Shown piece after piece: positions 41,843 to 55,378 of a stretch of 64,000 nucleotides of DNA (the stretch's first letter is position 1; the number at the start of each line of letters is the position of its first letter). The DNA is from Capitella teleta (Eukaryota > Annelida > Polychaeta > Capitellidae), in assembly GCA_000328365.1 (NCBI GenBank), contig KB308278.1, positions 42,104 through 106,103 on the forward strand, in the 5' to 3' direction. The notes beneath the pieces were generated by a model. It did no database searches and was not told where the DNA came from. It was given only the letters and a program-made list of their open reading frames with translations. The translations under genes were made by a program, and so were the position numbers.

Positions 41843-44800
41843 TCAATGCAGAGAAATTTCTGAGATTTCCTCGGGGGAGATATCGGAGTCCTCATCGAGG
41901 ACAGAGGGGATCGTCACTGAAACCTGAAGCGGTGGCCTCACGTGGATTCCGAGTGAGAGAGCAGACGACTCGTCAGCTGACATGACCTCTGAATCCATTA
42001 AGCTGTATTCGGCCGTTTGAGCCATGCGTTGGTCAGTGCTGGCTCTCAGCTGGAAGTCTGTTGTGGTGGCGAGATCAGATTGTGTCGTGTTGAAGTAATC
42101 CCTGTTCTGCAAAATCGCTTCTATGTTCAAGCGGTCAGTCGTAGCAGAGTCAACATCACTCGCAGTTTGACGCATGCCTGAAGATTACTTTATGTATTAT
42201 TGCAAATTAAACTTAGATGACATACTGTGTTGGCTGGCTGCCATATCAGAATGCCCGAATGTCTGACTTTGACTGAGCCCAAGTGAACCTCGCGAAGCTA
42301 AAAGCAGATGTATCAATTATGTCATCAACCATCTGTGCTCACCTTGAGGAGAATTCCGGCGCCTGAGCGGTCTGTGTTCGTCAGAGGTCGAGACCACTTG
42401 ACCGAGAGTCGGGTGTCGTCTCGTTGAGCGGGTGACGGAAGTGGACGGTCCGTGATCCGATGGAGTTGGCTCCTCTGGGACCCCACTGAGTTCACCAGCT
42501 GACAGCATACGATACGCTTTCTTCACATTGCTTTTCTGCGGTTCGCTTGTGGAAGTTGACGGTAGGATGACCTCACCGATACTTTTCTCCGCACTCTGGG
42601 CCGCAATTTGCGCACTTTGAGAGTGCGCCATGGCCGCGAGTGTTGACTGGATGTTGGGCAATGGGTCCCTGTGCAAGATCTCTCCCTCGCTCTGTGAGAT
42701 ATCCGTGCTTGAGATCTGGTCCTGGTGGATTTCATCCGTGTCCTGCAGTGTGTCATCAACGCTCTGTTGGTGCATGAGACCGTCACTGATCAAGTGATGT
42801 CGGATGCGATTCCTTATCTCTACAAACAGAAAATATAATAAATAAGTGAATTAAGAATTCGGTTTAAAGCCCTCACCGTTCTCAATCGGAGGGTGCGGCA
42901 GTTCTCCTTCGCTGTATGCGCTCAGCATCCACTGTCCCTCTGAGAACGGTTCGTTCAGAGTGTCACTGATGACACTCAGTGCGCCTGACGTGGCAGACGA
43001 ACTCTCTGATATAGTTGCCACCCGTTTCGGAGCCTCGTCATCTTGGGGTATTTCTTGAGCGTCATCGGACGATTGAGCGGGCGGGGGGCTCTCTGCTGAC
43101 TCACACGGGGGGGCGGGGGGTGCCGGGAGATCGGCATCCGGTTCGCTCCACGCTTGGGGACTGGTTGCTCTGTCTTCCTTTTGCACCACGACTTCCGGCT
43201 CCGGCAGAGGAGGAGGAAGAATAATGTGGACTTCACTTTGCACAGAGGGGGAGGGGGTTCGTGTGTCATTGAGGACAACCGGAGGGGGTGATGATGTCAC
43301 AGGGGAGAGGGACCTAGCAGGGGTCATGACCTCGTGGCTAGGTGGAGAAGCCATGTCCCAGATGGCATCAGCATCTGGTGTAAGTTTGACAGGCTTTGGA
43401 ATTAAGATTTCATCTGCAATTAGAATGAAATGTAAATAACGTAGAGTGAGCTCATTTCTCTCACCAGGTTCTTCAAAGTCATCTACGTAGCGCACTTCAT
43501 TAATTTCCTCCATGGCTGAGGGGGTTGGGGTGCGATCGGGGGTGGGAGGGGCGTGGTGAGGCCTCGCCTGAGGTACTGGAGAAGAGGGCAGGATGGGGGA
43601 TTGTTGGGGCGTCACCTCGGGAGTCGGCACAGGGGTGCCACGAACCTTGATGAGGGAAAAGATGAGTGAGATGTTGTCTAAAATGTCCTGCTTACAATAA
43701 CAGGAGGAGAATGCACTCTGATTGGAGCGAAAGTAGGTGCTGAGGGAAGACCAGGAGGAGGCGAGGGTTGTCTGCGTGGTTGAGCGGTAGGAGGAGGGGG
43801 GAGGGCAGCGTCATCCGAAGTTATCTGTCCCAGAGTGGAGGCTATCTTCTCCAGAATGACCTCCCTCATCAGCGCATTGACCATTCCACTGTCAATGGCC
43901 ACACCAGCGTCGATGAACAACTGAAGACCTTTCTGTCCAACCGCATCCGCTGAGAAACATCACATGATAAAAATTTCGAAAAGCATCTCAACTCACTGAT
44001 TAGAGATTCGTCGATGACTGATGCATCTTCTTCCAGTGATGAGTCATCGTGGATGAGATGCTGCTTGGCTGGAGGGAGGGAGGAAGGAGGAGGAGCTTGG
44101 CTGCTCAGGTGATCACTGATCATGCGTGCCATCAACTCCTGTTCAATCCTGCACAACATTCAACCAATCAGAGAAACAGCATTGGATACAACACACGTTT
44201 ATGCTTCAACTTATCAGTATTTCCCAAAATTTACATGATTTACAAACAACAGCAAAAAGTTCCAAACCAGTTCACTGCTTCGTTCTCTGCGAGTTCTTTC
44301 CGCCTGATTTCAACGGCAATTTCATCTGAGCAGGCAGATCTCTTCTTAGGAGGGAACTGTGGTCCGTGGTACGTGGATTTGGGAGCAGTGTATCCCGGGA
44401 TGTCGATCGGAGCGGAACTCTCAACGACGGATTCGTCAAAATCATCCGAGTACACAGGTTCCTTAGACTGCGGTAAAAAGTTGGAAAAAAATAATAAGAT
44501 AGCCTAACAGCGTGAATAATTAGATCATGAAGACACACTTTTATGTAATTATTTTTGTACAAAATTAGGAATCAACCTTTTCATTATCACCGATACAGGA
44601 ATCGTTGAGAATTTGAGGAGAGATGACTCGGTCAGTTTCAGCAGGTTGAGAAATCTACAAGAAAAGTACCCATAGAAGAACAAAAAAGCACAAAGCAAGC
44701 TACAAGGTTAATTTAATATACATTAATTGAGAGTCACAAACTAATTAGAAATCATAGAATAGTCACAAGGCCAACATTTCAATCATTCACTCACCAAGGG

Positions 44801-47359
44801 TGGGGTCTCCGCGCGTGGAGACTTCTTTGGAGATGGTGATTTGGGTTTTGTTTTCTGTACTGGAGTGGAGGTTGTGAGGGGAACGGGAGAGTGGCTGGCT
44901 CTGATCAAAGGGGCGGAGAGCAGGATGGCTGTAGGCATAGGGGGGGAAGGTGCTGGAAAAATAAGGAAAAATCACAATATGCCTGAACGGATATGTACTG
45001 CAAAATAGATGAAGATTTTGAACAAACAGTCTTCTTAACAAAAACCTCAAATTATTGATTCGGTCTTTTAATGAATGGATGCATTTATGAAAAAATCCCT
45101 CACTATGCATTAACAGAGACCCAGGACTAAGGAGATACTCCACTCAGAGGCTGTCAGTATTATAATTCACCTCTAGATCTGGTGACAGAGACGGGGCTGC
45201 CAGATTTCGATTTTGGAGATGAAGAACGGAAACGAAGGTATGGTTCTTTTTGAGACGACCGTTTAGGAACAAATGCTGGTTGGCTGAGCCTGGGGACATT
45301 GGAGGGAATCTTTGCTGGTTTTTGTTCCTGGCTGAGCATATCTCGGATGGCGCTGGCTGTCACTGGCTAAAGGGAGAGATAATATTGAGATTGTGAGGCT
45401 ATTTAGTGCGTTATGATTATGACAAAAAGTGCGTTATGGTTTGTGTGTGCTGGAGAAGTGCGTTGTGATTACCTTCTGCCTCGCTTTCACAGGGACGTTT
45501 TCTTTGCCCGCAACTGCGCTTTTCTGGTTGAGCGGTTTCTTCAAACCGGTGTTGATTCTTGATTGCACATTTCGGTTGAACTTTGATTTCGTCTTTGGCA
45601 CCGAAATATCGCGCTCAGGAATCATGAAATCATTTTTCATGCGATCTTCCGCCTTCTGCAGTTCACTCATAACATCTTTCTGTAATTCAAAAATAAAAAA
45701 CAAAATTGTTCTGTTCAAAATTGCTAAATCATCAAGATGGTCTACCTCAAGGTGACGGTTCATGGAATGAATGTGATCGTCCACCATTTGTTTAATACGC
45801 ATTCTTTCAGCTGCAGACCTATAAAAAAAAAAAAAGGAAAAATATTCACAAGAAAATGACAAACAAAAAAATTCGACCTATCCTGAGCCATTTCTTCTAT
45901 AATGCCATAAACATGCGACTCTTGGCGAGCACGTTGGATGGCGTCGAAGTTCTGCTCCAGATTGACTTGGTGTTTTTTGGTGGATTTCAAAACTTGCATG
46001 ATGTCAGCATATTTGTCGATCAATGGAGCATTCCCTGAGATTTTAACGCGAGGATATGGACTGCTAACCTCAACCGGCTCGGTCTCACGCTGAAGGTAAT
46101 AAAAGATGCGTTATGATTACATCAAAGTGCGTTATGATTCGACGGGAAAACCACGTGTCAGTTGCGCGAACGGCGGGAATACGACAAGCCATTGTACTAA
46201 TTGCAAATATGAGAAGGTTCAGTGTTATCGAAATTAAAACCGCGAACCGTGAAGTTAAAGACGAGATATCCATTCGTGCCGCCGAACGAACAAGTGAAAG
46301 CAAGACGCAGAGAGAAGAGCATGCCGAGCGGCCATTTCAACGCGGCTTCAATCGAGAGGAATGATGCGTTTGCGTGCTCAGGGGCATTATGGCGCACAAT
46401 GTATGGTCATGGATTTCCTTTGAGGTGGATCTCAATCGCACTGAAAAAGCATCCGAACGCACGCAACGCAGACCGCGACCGGCTCATGCCAGACACGCAA
46501 TCCACGCATTCAACATGGCCGCCCCACTGCCGCCACGACACTGCCGCTTGGTGGCGCCACTCGCCAAGGTCAACTGAAGAATACCGCCGGTCTTATAAAT
46601 CTTAATACCGGCATTGTTTTCGCTTCCTTCGCAGTCAAGATATGGAAAAGGTCCTTTGATTGTCAACCAGTCTAAATTCAGAATTTGTCCCGGTTTTTGT
46701 CTCTCTGTTATATAATTATAAGCGTCCGTCAACTGACACGCGGTAAAAGCTATTATATACTAGACAAGGAAGGAAAGCGAACCTCGTCATGGCTCTGCTA
46801 TATACCATGGGCAGGTATTTTCGCATATAAGTCGGTTCAAAAGAGTTTCAAAGAATCTTAGAATGAAATTAAGTGATTTGACGCTCAACAACAGTGTATA
46901 TAACTGATACCTGCATACATCATAACATTCAACGTGTAGACATGTGCATTATTGCAATATTAAGAACTGAGCTTTAATCCGGAATCGAGGAAAAAACAAT
47001 ATAGAATTCCCCGATGAAGTAATACACAATGTAAATACAATAGAAGAGCTGATGAAAATAATTGCGCTCATTCCTCCACTTAAAGCTGCAAATGCACTTG
47101 ATGTAATTTGCACTATTTGATCTATGTTAGTCCGTCATTTGTGATTATTATTTATGCTCATTTGTTATTTCTATTCTTTTTTTGTAATTATGTCTTGTTA
47201 TAACGTGAATAAAAACAGAAAATTATACAGCCATACGCCAGTCTGATTGCATCGTGTCTGTCGCTCATTGATTTGCGAATCGGAACTGAAACAAAAAAAA
47301 CATGAGAGAATTCTGTTTTGATACACGTACTTCTTCCTCTCGTGCTTACGCGTTAGCTA

Positions 47360-47439
<80 letters not shown>

Positions 47440-50400
47440 AAATATAATAAATATAATAAATGTAATATAAATAATGAAGTGGAGAAAAGGGTGGAATCCG
47501 CGAATAACGCATTATAAAATAAAATGTGCTGTAAAATAGTGCAGTGAGAATGGGCTATAATTATATAATTGATAATTTCATAACGCACTTGTACGTTATG
47601 AATGATGAATACCAGGTGCTTGCTTTCATCATGGCGATTGTACATAGAGTACTATACTGACGTCTATACTTTATTACTGTACATCATACAGCACAGACAT
47701 ATGACCAAAGAAATAAATGAAATACAATGTATAAAGAAAAGCAGTGATTTGACCCAGATAAATTGAATGAGGTCAAGTATGATTACAATAAAAATTAAAA
47801 TTAAAAAATATAGCAACGCTGAATACAAAAACGAATGACGGAAGTGAATAAAAACTATAAATTATTCAACATTGTGCGACCAGGATGCGTGGATCGAAAA
47901 TCCGGATGTAGGATCAGATTAACTGATAAAGGGAAAAAATATCGCAGATCCGGGAGGATGCTGCACACGACGATGACGCATTTGCGAAACGAAAATCACG
48001 CGCATGAACCATTCAAGAAGAAGTCAAATCATCTATTTTCACATGAATGACACGTGTCATATTTTAACATGTATATAAAAAATTATAATAATAAATAAAG
48101 AAAAAAATTCCGGGGTCGTGAACTTTCACTGACGCAATTACATTAGAGAATGTAAAATTAATACGAATTCGTATGAAGAAAGAGAGGAGGGGGTTGATCG
48201 GAAAGTGATATTTGCGCTATTATGGAAGTGACAAAGTGTTTATGGAGGCGTGCGTCGCTCGAATAACGAAGGCTTAAATTCTGACGCAGAACCGTGACAC
48301 CTGAAAGCAACAGACGAAGCGAGCGATATTGCGTTGATTTGAGCGATAATGGAAGAACAGGGCGCACATATTGACACCGAACAGAATGATTTCAGTTCAG
48401 CACGAAACACTTGCATTTGGTGAAAAAACTGGGCGGTAAAAAAACCGTCATTGTATTCATCGATTCATAGATGAAGCATGTTAACTAGAGTGCTCACCAG
48501 GTAACCGTCCAACGGGGCTGGCGCAGATGGGTCTCTCACAACAACAGGTTCGCTAGTTTTCTGTATAGCTGTCCTCTGAAAATTAATAAAACCGAAATAT
48601 TAACAACATACGCATCTTAAACAAGAAGAAAAGCTCTTCCTCTAACACCATCATTAAACGCGCGGAGAACACCTTTATTTCGAGTGCGTATTCAGAGAAA
48701 TAGGTAACACTCAGCGCGAAAGAAACATGTCGAAATGGCTCCTTCGAATGCGGCGTCAATGGTGCTTCGACAAGTGGCATTCGTGCCAAAATAATGAAAT
48801 TGACTCGCGAAGTTTCTACTTTGAACTCCTCTTGAAATACAAATCCGAAGATCAGCGCATTTGACACGCGCATACAGTGATCACCCTCGCCCCCTGGTGG
48901 GAGACTCTGAACGTGTCGGCCCAGGTCATCGTGACATACATGAAACACGGGAAGAAATTTCGAGCAAAATGCGAGAAACCATGAGAAGAACCGAGGACCA
49001 CAGGAAAAGAGAAACCGAACGATGGAAAGGACAATGGGACCAACATGGGACCCAAGCGAACAGAGACTGCTTTGATCAGGCAAGACACGCAGGCATTCTG
49101 GGAATGATAATTCCGAGAACTCCAAAGGAGACGCAAGGGAAGTGAATGTGAACTTCTGGAAGAAATCACGGGAGCAGCATCCAACATCAGAGGTCTTCAA
49201 CGACAAAGACGGAAACACTTCAGAAGACTTCAAGAAACGTTGGGAGAATACCGTCAAGAACTGGAGCAAGAGAATAATTACATCACCGACAATCGACCTG
49301 GAAACCAGAGAAGCAATAAGAGGTAGGGAAGAGAGATCCCAAGTGGGAGAACGTCAGGAATGGATGAATCACCAGCAGGAATATGGGAAACAGCCTGCGA
49401 CATATTGGAATACATGTAATTATAACATCAATCTCAAGCTCTGCATCGGAATATTGAAAAGCAACGAATGGTCGAAAAAATGGCGCAGAGATATTTCGCT
49501 CCCGCTGCATACCAAAGAATGCTTAAATCACAGAACAATCAAGCTCACCCGACATGCTAGCAAAGAATGATGAAGAATGAAATTTAACAGTAGAAATGAC
49601 ATAATTATGTGGTCATTTTAAAAGCCAAGACATGACAAATATTTTTACAGCTGACTGCTTAACAATAATAAATATGCACTCAGATGACCTTATCCTGTAT
49701 ATAGACACATTATAACAGGGTAGGGCCAACAGGTACTGCGCCAATATTAACGTTATCGCGACCAGAAATCGGCATACTTGACAAGTACTCGCGAACAAGT
49801 AATTACACATGAGCGACGCGTGCTTCGATCTGGTGCCGCGAAGAAGAAATCACCTGCGCTGAGCATGCGCGCTATTTCACACGCTTTCAACAACTGGGAA
49901 ATGCGCCGGAAACAACGCCATTCATTCATCTCAGATGCAGGTTGTTATACAACAGCTTGGTATTGCATGGTATAATGAAGTGTTGAAGTTACCATGGAGT
50001 ATCAATAACAACACCCAACTATGTTATGCGTCGGTATTTCCTATGTTATTAATTGTATACAATCATACAGGTTAATTAGTTGACTGTATATACTCCTGCT
50101 ACAATAACACATGACTGTGTCCATAATTTTTTTTTTTTTTTTTTTTTTTTTTTCTAAAGTCCTGCTCTGTGCATAAGGTTACCAACCTCTTGGCGTATTG
50201 GAGAAGACCTGCGATTCCACGAATTCAAATCCTGTGGTGAATAAATGAGACATGCAATGAGCCCATGGGAAGGGGAGGGGGTGAACTAAGCCTCACAGTC
50301 ACCGCTTCTTTCATGTGGGTTTTCAGTTCGTCCAAATCCCGGACGAGGTCACCCGCCCGTCGCAGGCCAGCATCTCGTGAGGGGCTTAGCGATGAACTCC

Positions 50401-50489
50401 TGGGTGTCCGGGGTTTCGGAGGGGTGCGCAAGATGCCTCTCTGGGGGCTCCGGGGGCTCCGGGGGCTCTGGGAGCGAGTGGGGCTGCGT
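41843..50489 (-). CDS. KIAA0586: TALPID3 (KIAA0586), centriole/cilium protein; 5' end not found
   Basis: Distal-centriole protein needed for ciliogenesis and Hedgehog signalling. 17 exons traced, 5' to 3': 50303-50489, 50187-50231, 48498-48575, 45878-46089, 45746-45818, 45473-45679, 45171-45366, 44795-44952, 44577-44654, 44268-44467, 43997-44148, 43696-43949, 43465-43645, 42877-43413, 42343-42819, 42226-42297, 41843-42177; 1146 aa in frame. Family blocks in order: the essential coiled coil (LKSTKKHQVNLEQNF to RMRIKQMVDDHI), EPYLRFRSSSPKSKSG, TYHGPQFPPKK, WIEQELMARMIS, LFIDAGVAIDSGMV, TPVPTPEVTPQQSP, and a SEGE motif. The most 5' exon seen starts in phase 2 after an acceptor (TTTCCCAG), so coding exon(s) upstream of 50489 exist; human TALPID3 has several hundred more N-terminal residues. 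The Ser/Pro/Arg-rich start is typical of a fast-evolving N-terminus. Confidence 0.9.
46090..48497 (-). other. TALPID3 intron, 2.4 kb
   Basis: AT-rich intron with a long TTA repeat, several TGCGTTATGAT-like words (46108-46142, 47504-47512, 47577-47600) and no recognisable gene. Confidence 0.6.
47358..47438. repeat. (TTA)n microsatellite, about 80 bp
   Basis: Some 26 uninterrupted TTA/ATT units inside a TALPID3 intron. Confidence 0.95.
48576..50186 (-). other. TALPID3 intron, 1.6 kb, with purine-rich coding-like block
   Basis: Between 48890 and 49570 the plus strand is purine-rich and open in more than one frame, with coiled-coil-like stretches (such as LLEEITGAASNIRGL). I do not recognise it. 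A T27 run lies at 50127-50153, next to the following exon. Confidence 0.45.
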
Positions 50490-53400
50490 CTGGGAAACAA
50501 AGGGGAAAGGGTTACAATTCTGAAATGCGTTCGCGAGAGGAATTGGCGCTATTTGAATTAGCAATCAGAGTTACTTGAGACAGGGTTGATATTTCGTTAA
50601 AACGACAATCATATGTCAATGATTCCTCAAACAAGGTTGATAAATGGTTGACCTGTCAACCGAATATCAATGCTGAATATCGACCTCAGTTGTGACCGAA
50701 TATGTACCGCAATGTGAGAAAAACCGGATTAACGCATGACTGACTGACAAAGACTCCATCAATAATAGCACCTGGTTAACCAGGGATGACTGTATGTATA
50801 ACACACATTTTTTTTTTCCTTTGCAATACGTGTATAAGGAATTGCTCGAAATTTCGCAGCGGATAGAAATCGCAACTAAAAGCAGCTCAGCAGGTTCACA
50901 CAGACGCCGCAAATGCTGTCACGCGATTTGAGTTTCCTCCAGGGAAAGGAGGGTAGAGGAGACACGCGATCCGAAGACACCCCAGCGCTGAAATCCACGA
51001 CGAAAAGTAGCTCATGATAATATGCACCGATGGGCATACGTAGAAGGGGGTGTGTGGGGTAACGAAGAAGGCGAATGTGACACCACGTACGGCGTCCGTG
51101 ATCGGCATTCGGCGCGCGGCGAAATCGAGAAGAGAAGCCAATGACGAAGCACGCGTGCTGCATGCGGCGGCATGCTTTTCAGCGGTGATGATGAACGGTA
51201 TTGTTTGGCTGGTCCGTCAGCACGAGCATTGGCAGGCATACACGCTGCCGGTTTAGCATGATATGTATTTAGTATTATGAAAGGGAGGATCCGTTCTTGC
51301 CGAGATTGCAGGATAAAGGGAGGTGCTGAGTGAATTGAGATTCATTGAGGGTGAGGTCCAGCGTTTGACTGATACCCTTGGGCCGCGAGTGTGTTGTGAG
51401 GCAGTGCATGTTCGGGCGACGGGCGAGAACTGTGGCCCTACAATGGTCGGGCGGACGTGGCCGGCGTCGCAACGAGGCACAGGAAGCCACCGGCGACTGC
51501 TGATTTCTGGCACCGAATTAATGTCCGACGCCGCAGCACACCAAAGGGTCACTGAAGGATCCGAGGAGGAGGTAGGAGGAGGTAGGAGGAGGAGTGAAGA
51601 GGAGGAAAAATTTGCCGAGAAAACGCAGCCAACGAGTGCGTGCCAACCGCGCTAAGCGTGGCGGTGTGAATAGTCAAAGACTGCTGAGAAACGCACGTTC
51701 GGGACGGAACTGAAGGCAGGGAAAAAGAGGCAGACATGCCCCAATCAGCCTGATTATCAGGACTGCAGAGCTCCGCACGCACGCACACCGGCCGCCCGCG
51801 CGCAATAAAACTGCTGTAATTGCCACATCCGACGAGGCTGAGAAGGGTTATGTAATCAGGTCGAGCCCTCGCCCACTCTGAACGGTCAATCAGTCGAATT
51901 TGGATGACCTTGTCAGACCCATTTAGTATGCGCCTATGTCCAGCAACCCAGGGTCGGCCTCGCACGCAAAATGCCCATTCCGGCGCACAGCACGTGTTTC
52001 CAGGCAGATATCGAACAGACGACCTATGCTGATAGTCAACACTCGCGAAAAGCAAAACAAAACAAAATTGCATCTCGCTTTGAGTGCAAAGCCATACGTC
52101 ATCATGGGGGTTTCATTAAAGCGATCGAAATCGGTCGTTTGCCGAAGTTGATTCATGTCATGCATCGTGACGTCATCAAATCGTACTCCGCGTGAGATGA
52201 ATCGTTGATATGATAGGATATCAACGACCTCCATCGCGGAACATTTATGGCAATGAACAATGATTGTCGACAAAATAGGAAAATATAAAACGGATTTACG
52301 ACGATTGATCTCAAAATTGGCGAAATGCTATCGGAACATGGAAAGTGTCAATGCATACATTAAAACCACGTTGACATGCACAACAGTCGGGCTTCAATGT
52401 ACATCTATGAGCAATGTCATGAAATATTACCGACAACTCGGCTCCAAGCAAATACTAAAATATCGTTGTAGCGTACATAACGACAGCCCACGTGGTCGGC
52501 ATACAACACACGACCAAGGGGCCAATGAATCTCAGTCGCTTCTGAACTTTCGACTCGTCATCGCAATCGCTGAATACCAAATAACTCCGTGCGCAAAAGT
52601 CACCAAAAAGCAGCACCAATGAGCTGGTCGCATGCATAGCGTGCTCAGACGACATTGATAAAGCAAAAATTTACATTTCGCCGCCGTGCAGTTGCTTTGC
52701 TTCGGCACGCAGCGCTTCCTCTGCTGTCATTAAGACGACCGTTGATAGAGCGGAATCTCTCATGCTTGCACATGCATACAGACGACGCCGCACTGAAGAC
52801 CCCACCCTCAACGCATATCTGCAATCAATGTCCACCACGTGGTTTGCCTACAAACGGTGGAGATTTAAAAGTTTCCCAATACTCTTAAATACTGCATTTC
52901 ACTGAGTGTAGAACCAGCACAGCACTCAAGAGCACTTCATTTTCGCAGTTTTTTTTCTTCATATTGTAATTCATATTTTCGTGGAATTTTATTTTCGAGG
53001 TCGGAGCTGGGTGCTAATTCAATAAATCCACATAATTTGATATTAAAAAAACCGCGAAAATTTAGTGTTCTATGGACTACAGCATGAAACACCAAAATGA
53101 AAAACACAATTTAAACACTCGTATAAGCATGCGTCGAATCAAGCTACGCATACAGGGTACAATATGTACAGTTATCCCCGTAATTCTTGTTAAAAACCAC
53201 TCCCTTTAAAGGGAAAAAACAACCAGGATTCACTGCTTAACCGCCTGCATGCCTGCGCCGCAGCGACAGTGATTGTCTGGCGTGGACGGCGAGCGATCGT
53301 TGGTAAGTTGGTCATCGATGAGTAGAAGAGCGAAATCAAACGGCGCAGGTGTGTTGATCAAACACAAACATGCGGCAGAGGTGTGCGCATTCTTAGAGCA

Positions 53401-55378
53401 TCAAAAGAAGAAGAAGCAGCAGTCGCAGCACGTGGCATGTGGCTCATCGGCGTCTTTGTTTATACCCTGAGGATAGATATACCCTGAACTCAAAATAACC
53501 TTAGATATCTCATCCTCCCCATACTTAATATTACTGCCAGTAAAAAAGTATTATAATTAAATTTTAATATAGACATCGAATTCAGGTATTGCTATATTAT
53601 TATTTTTTTCGTCTGGGTTGTGAAATTGTGTAAGTTGGATCATAGAGTTAACGTATTGAGATGAATATACAATTAGCATACACTTGGGCTAATTCATGCA
53701 CATCGTACGGCGTTTCAATTAGGAGAGGGTTATTTAGAGGGGGGGTGGTAGGAGGGGGCAACCGGGCAGAAGGACGCCTGTGCATAAAGGTGTTTTATGG
53801 TCGCATCGATGTTCGCTGAGAAGAAGACGAAGCCCTCAACTTCGTCCGGAATGCACAATTAGCGCCGAAACTCCCGACGGACCACGGCAAGTTATGCAAA
53901 ACGAGCTCCGTCGGCAGTTGTAAACGCCGGGCGCTCGCTCTCATTGATTGTCCGCAGGGCATGACGCGAATTCGGAGCAATGGACCTGCATCCTAAGCAG
54001 AAAGAGAAGCACCGCTAATTTTGTGGCCGTGAGGATTGAGTGGATACTGCACGGTCAATGCATTCAACACACTGATTTGTATTCAATAATATTCAACTCA
54101 AATAAAATCTTCTGCATACATTATAATTAATATCCATAGATCGAAGTGCCGATAATTATGTCAATGTGTCGAAATTTCGATACGTCGAAGTGTATTGGTC
54201 AATCATGTAATATATATTGCGTTATAGATATGGGTTTCATGGAATGCCTCCGAAATTGCGTTTCTTTGAGGAGATCGAAGCCCCAGGGCTGCGTACGTGT
54301 GGCCGACTGAGGCATTGATTACAGTGCGTGGTATTCAGCGGCGATCCTTCCCGATGCGCATAGCGTTGTCGATCGGATCGTGCCTGACCGACGCTGAACG
54401 AAGCCCACTTCAGCACGACAGTAAACATTCGCAAAGCGAAAAACACAACCAACAAAACACGCCACCGACTGCGCGGTTCGGCAAAAGAGGTGATCAGCGG
54501 AGAACTCTCACGGATCAATGCAGGGAAAGTCCACACACGGGCGCGATGAAATCCACGGATTCCCCGGAGATCGGCCGCCGACACCGTAGTCATTACGTTC
54601 ACACTAAATCATAACGCACTCGCGTACGTCACAAGCGAGTCGCAGATACATTGTTACAACACGTTCAATCAGCCTGCCAGCGTCGCCATGGCGCAAATAT
54701 TAAAAAAGAAACTCGATACGACCTCTTGAAATTTGTCACATTCAGCAAATTCAAACTTTGAAATTAGTCGTCGCGATCGTGACAAGCAATGCAAGTGGGC
54801 GTTCGGTGTGAGATCGGCTGCAGAATTATCCATTCGCATTTCGCTTTCGCTCTCATCAATTCGCACGCACGTTCAGTCAGCCGGGCGGTGTTGGGTCTGT
54901 AACCACTTCAGTTTAGCACGCAAGTGTCCGTGCATCTGATCAGACCGTCGAAAGAGACCGGAAGCGCTTCTGTGCATGAAGCCAAACACGAAAGGGCCTG
55001 TCATCTTTTTCGGCGGCTGAGCTGTCGCGGAATCGCCCGCCGTCTTGTTTGTTCTCGGCCCGGGGCAAACGCCGACCCCATGCCCGCGCATATGACACCA
55101 GAGATGCCGAGACACGCTTGCAGAATTTGTCGTTATCTGGCATCGAATGCCTGTTCTCCCTGTTCTCCTTTTCTTTTCTAACAATTGAATATTTCGCCGA
55201 TTACAATCAAATTGTATATGAATGAATAACTGAAATAAATAAGACAAAATCTATGTGCACGGTCAACGCTTTGGGTATATAATATTATTCATGCTATAAT
55301 ATATCATAATATACACAGAAAAAAATTTTGATACCTGTGAACAGAATTCTTACATATACGAGAATTAAAAAGTCAGAA
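50490..55378. other. Intergenic or intronic region between TALPID3 and IRF2BP
   Basis: No recognised gene. This stretch should contain the missing TALPID3 5' exons and promoter unless they lie beyond the next gene. It includes a GGTAGGAGGA repeat near 51563-51607, a CRE at 52168-52175 and one ATCATAACGCA word near 54608. CpG-rich patches occur around 51.0-51.9 kb and 54.3-55.1 kb. Confidence 0.5.

Noticed and set aside
47358-47438. Could the long TTA run be a CRISPR-like array or satellite?
   Set aside because: Plain trinucleotide microsatellite without spacers.
48583-49269. 228-codon open frame on the minus strand
   Set aside because: It is the complement of a purine-rich stretch, Phe/Ser/Leu-heavy, with no family match and lying across a TALPID3 intron edge; composition explains it.
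51549-52073. 174-codon minus-strand open frame
   Set aside because: No motif or similarity recognised; the region is low in stops in several frames.
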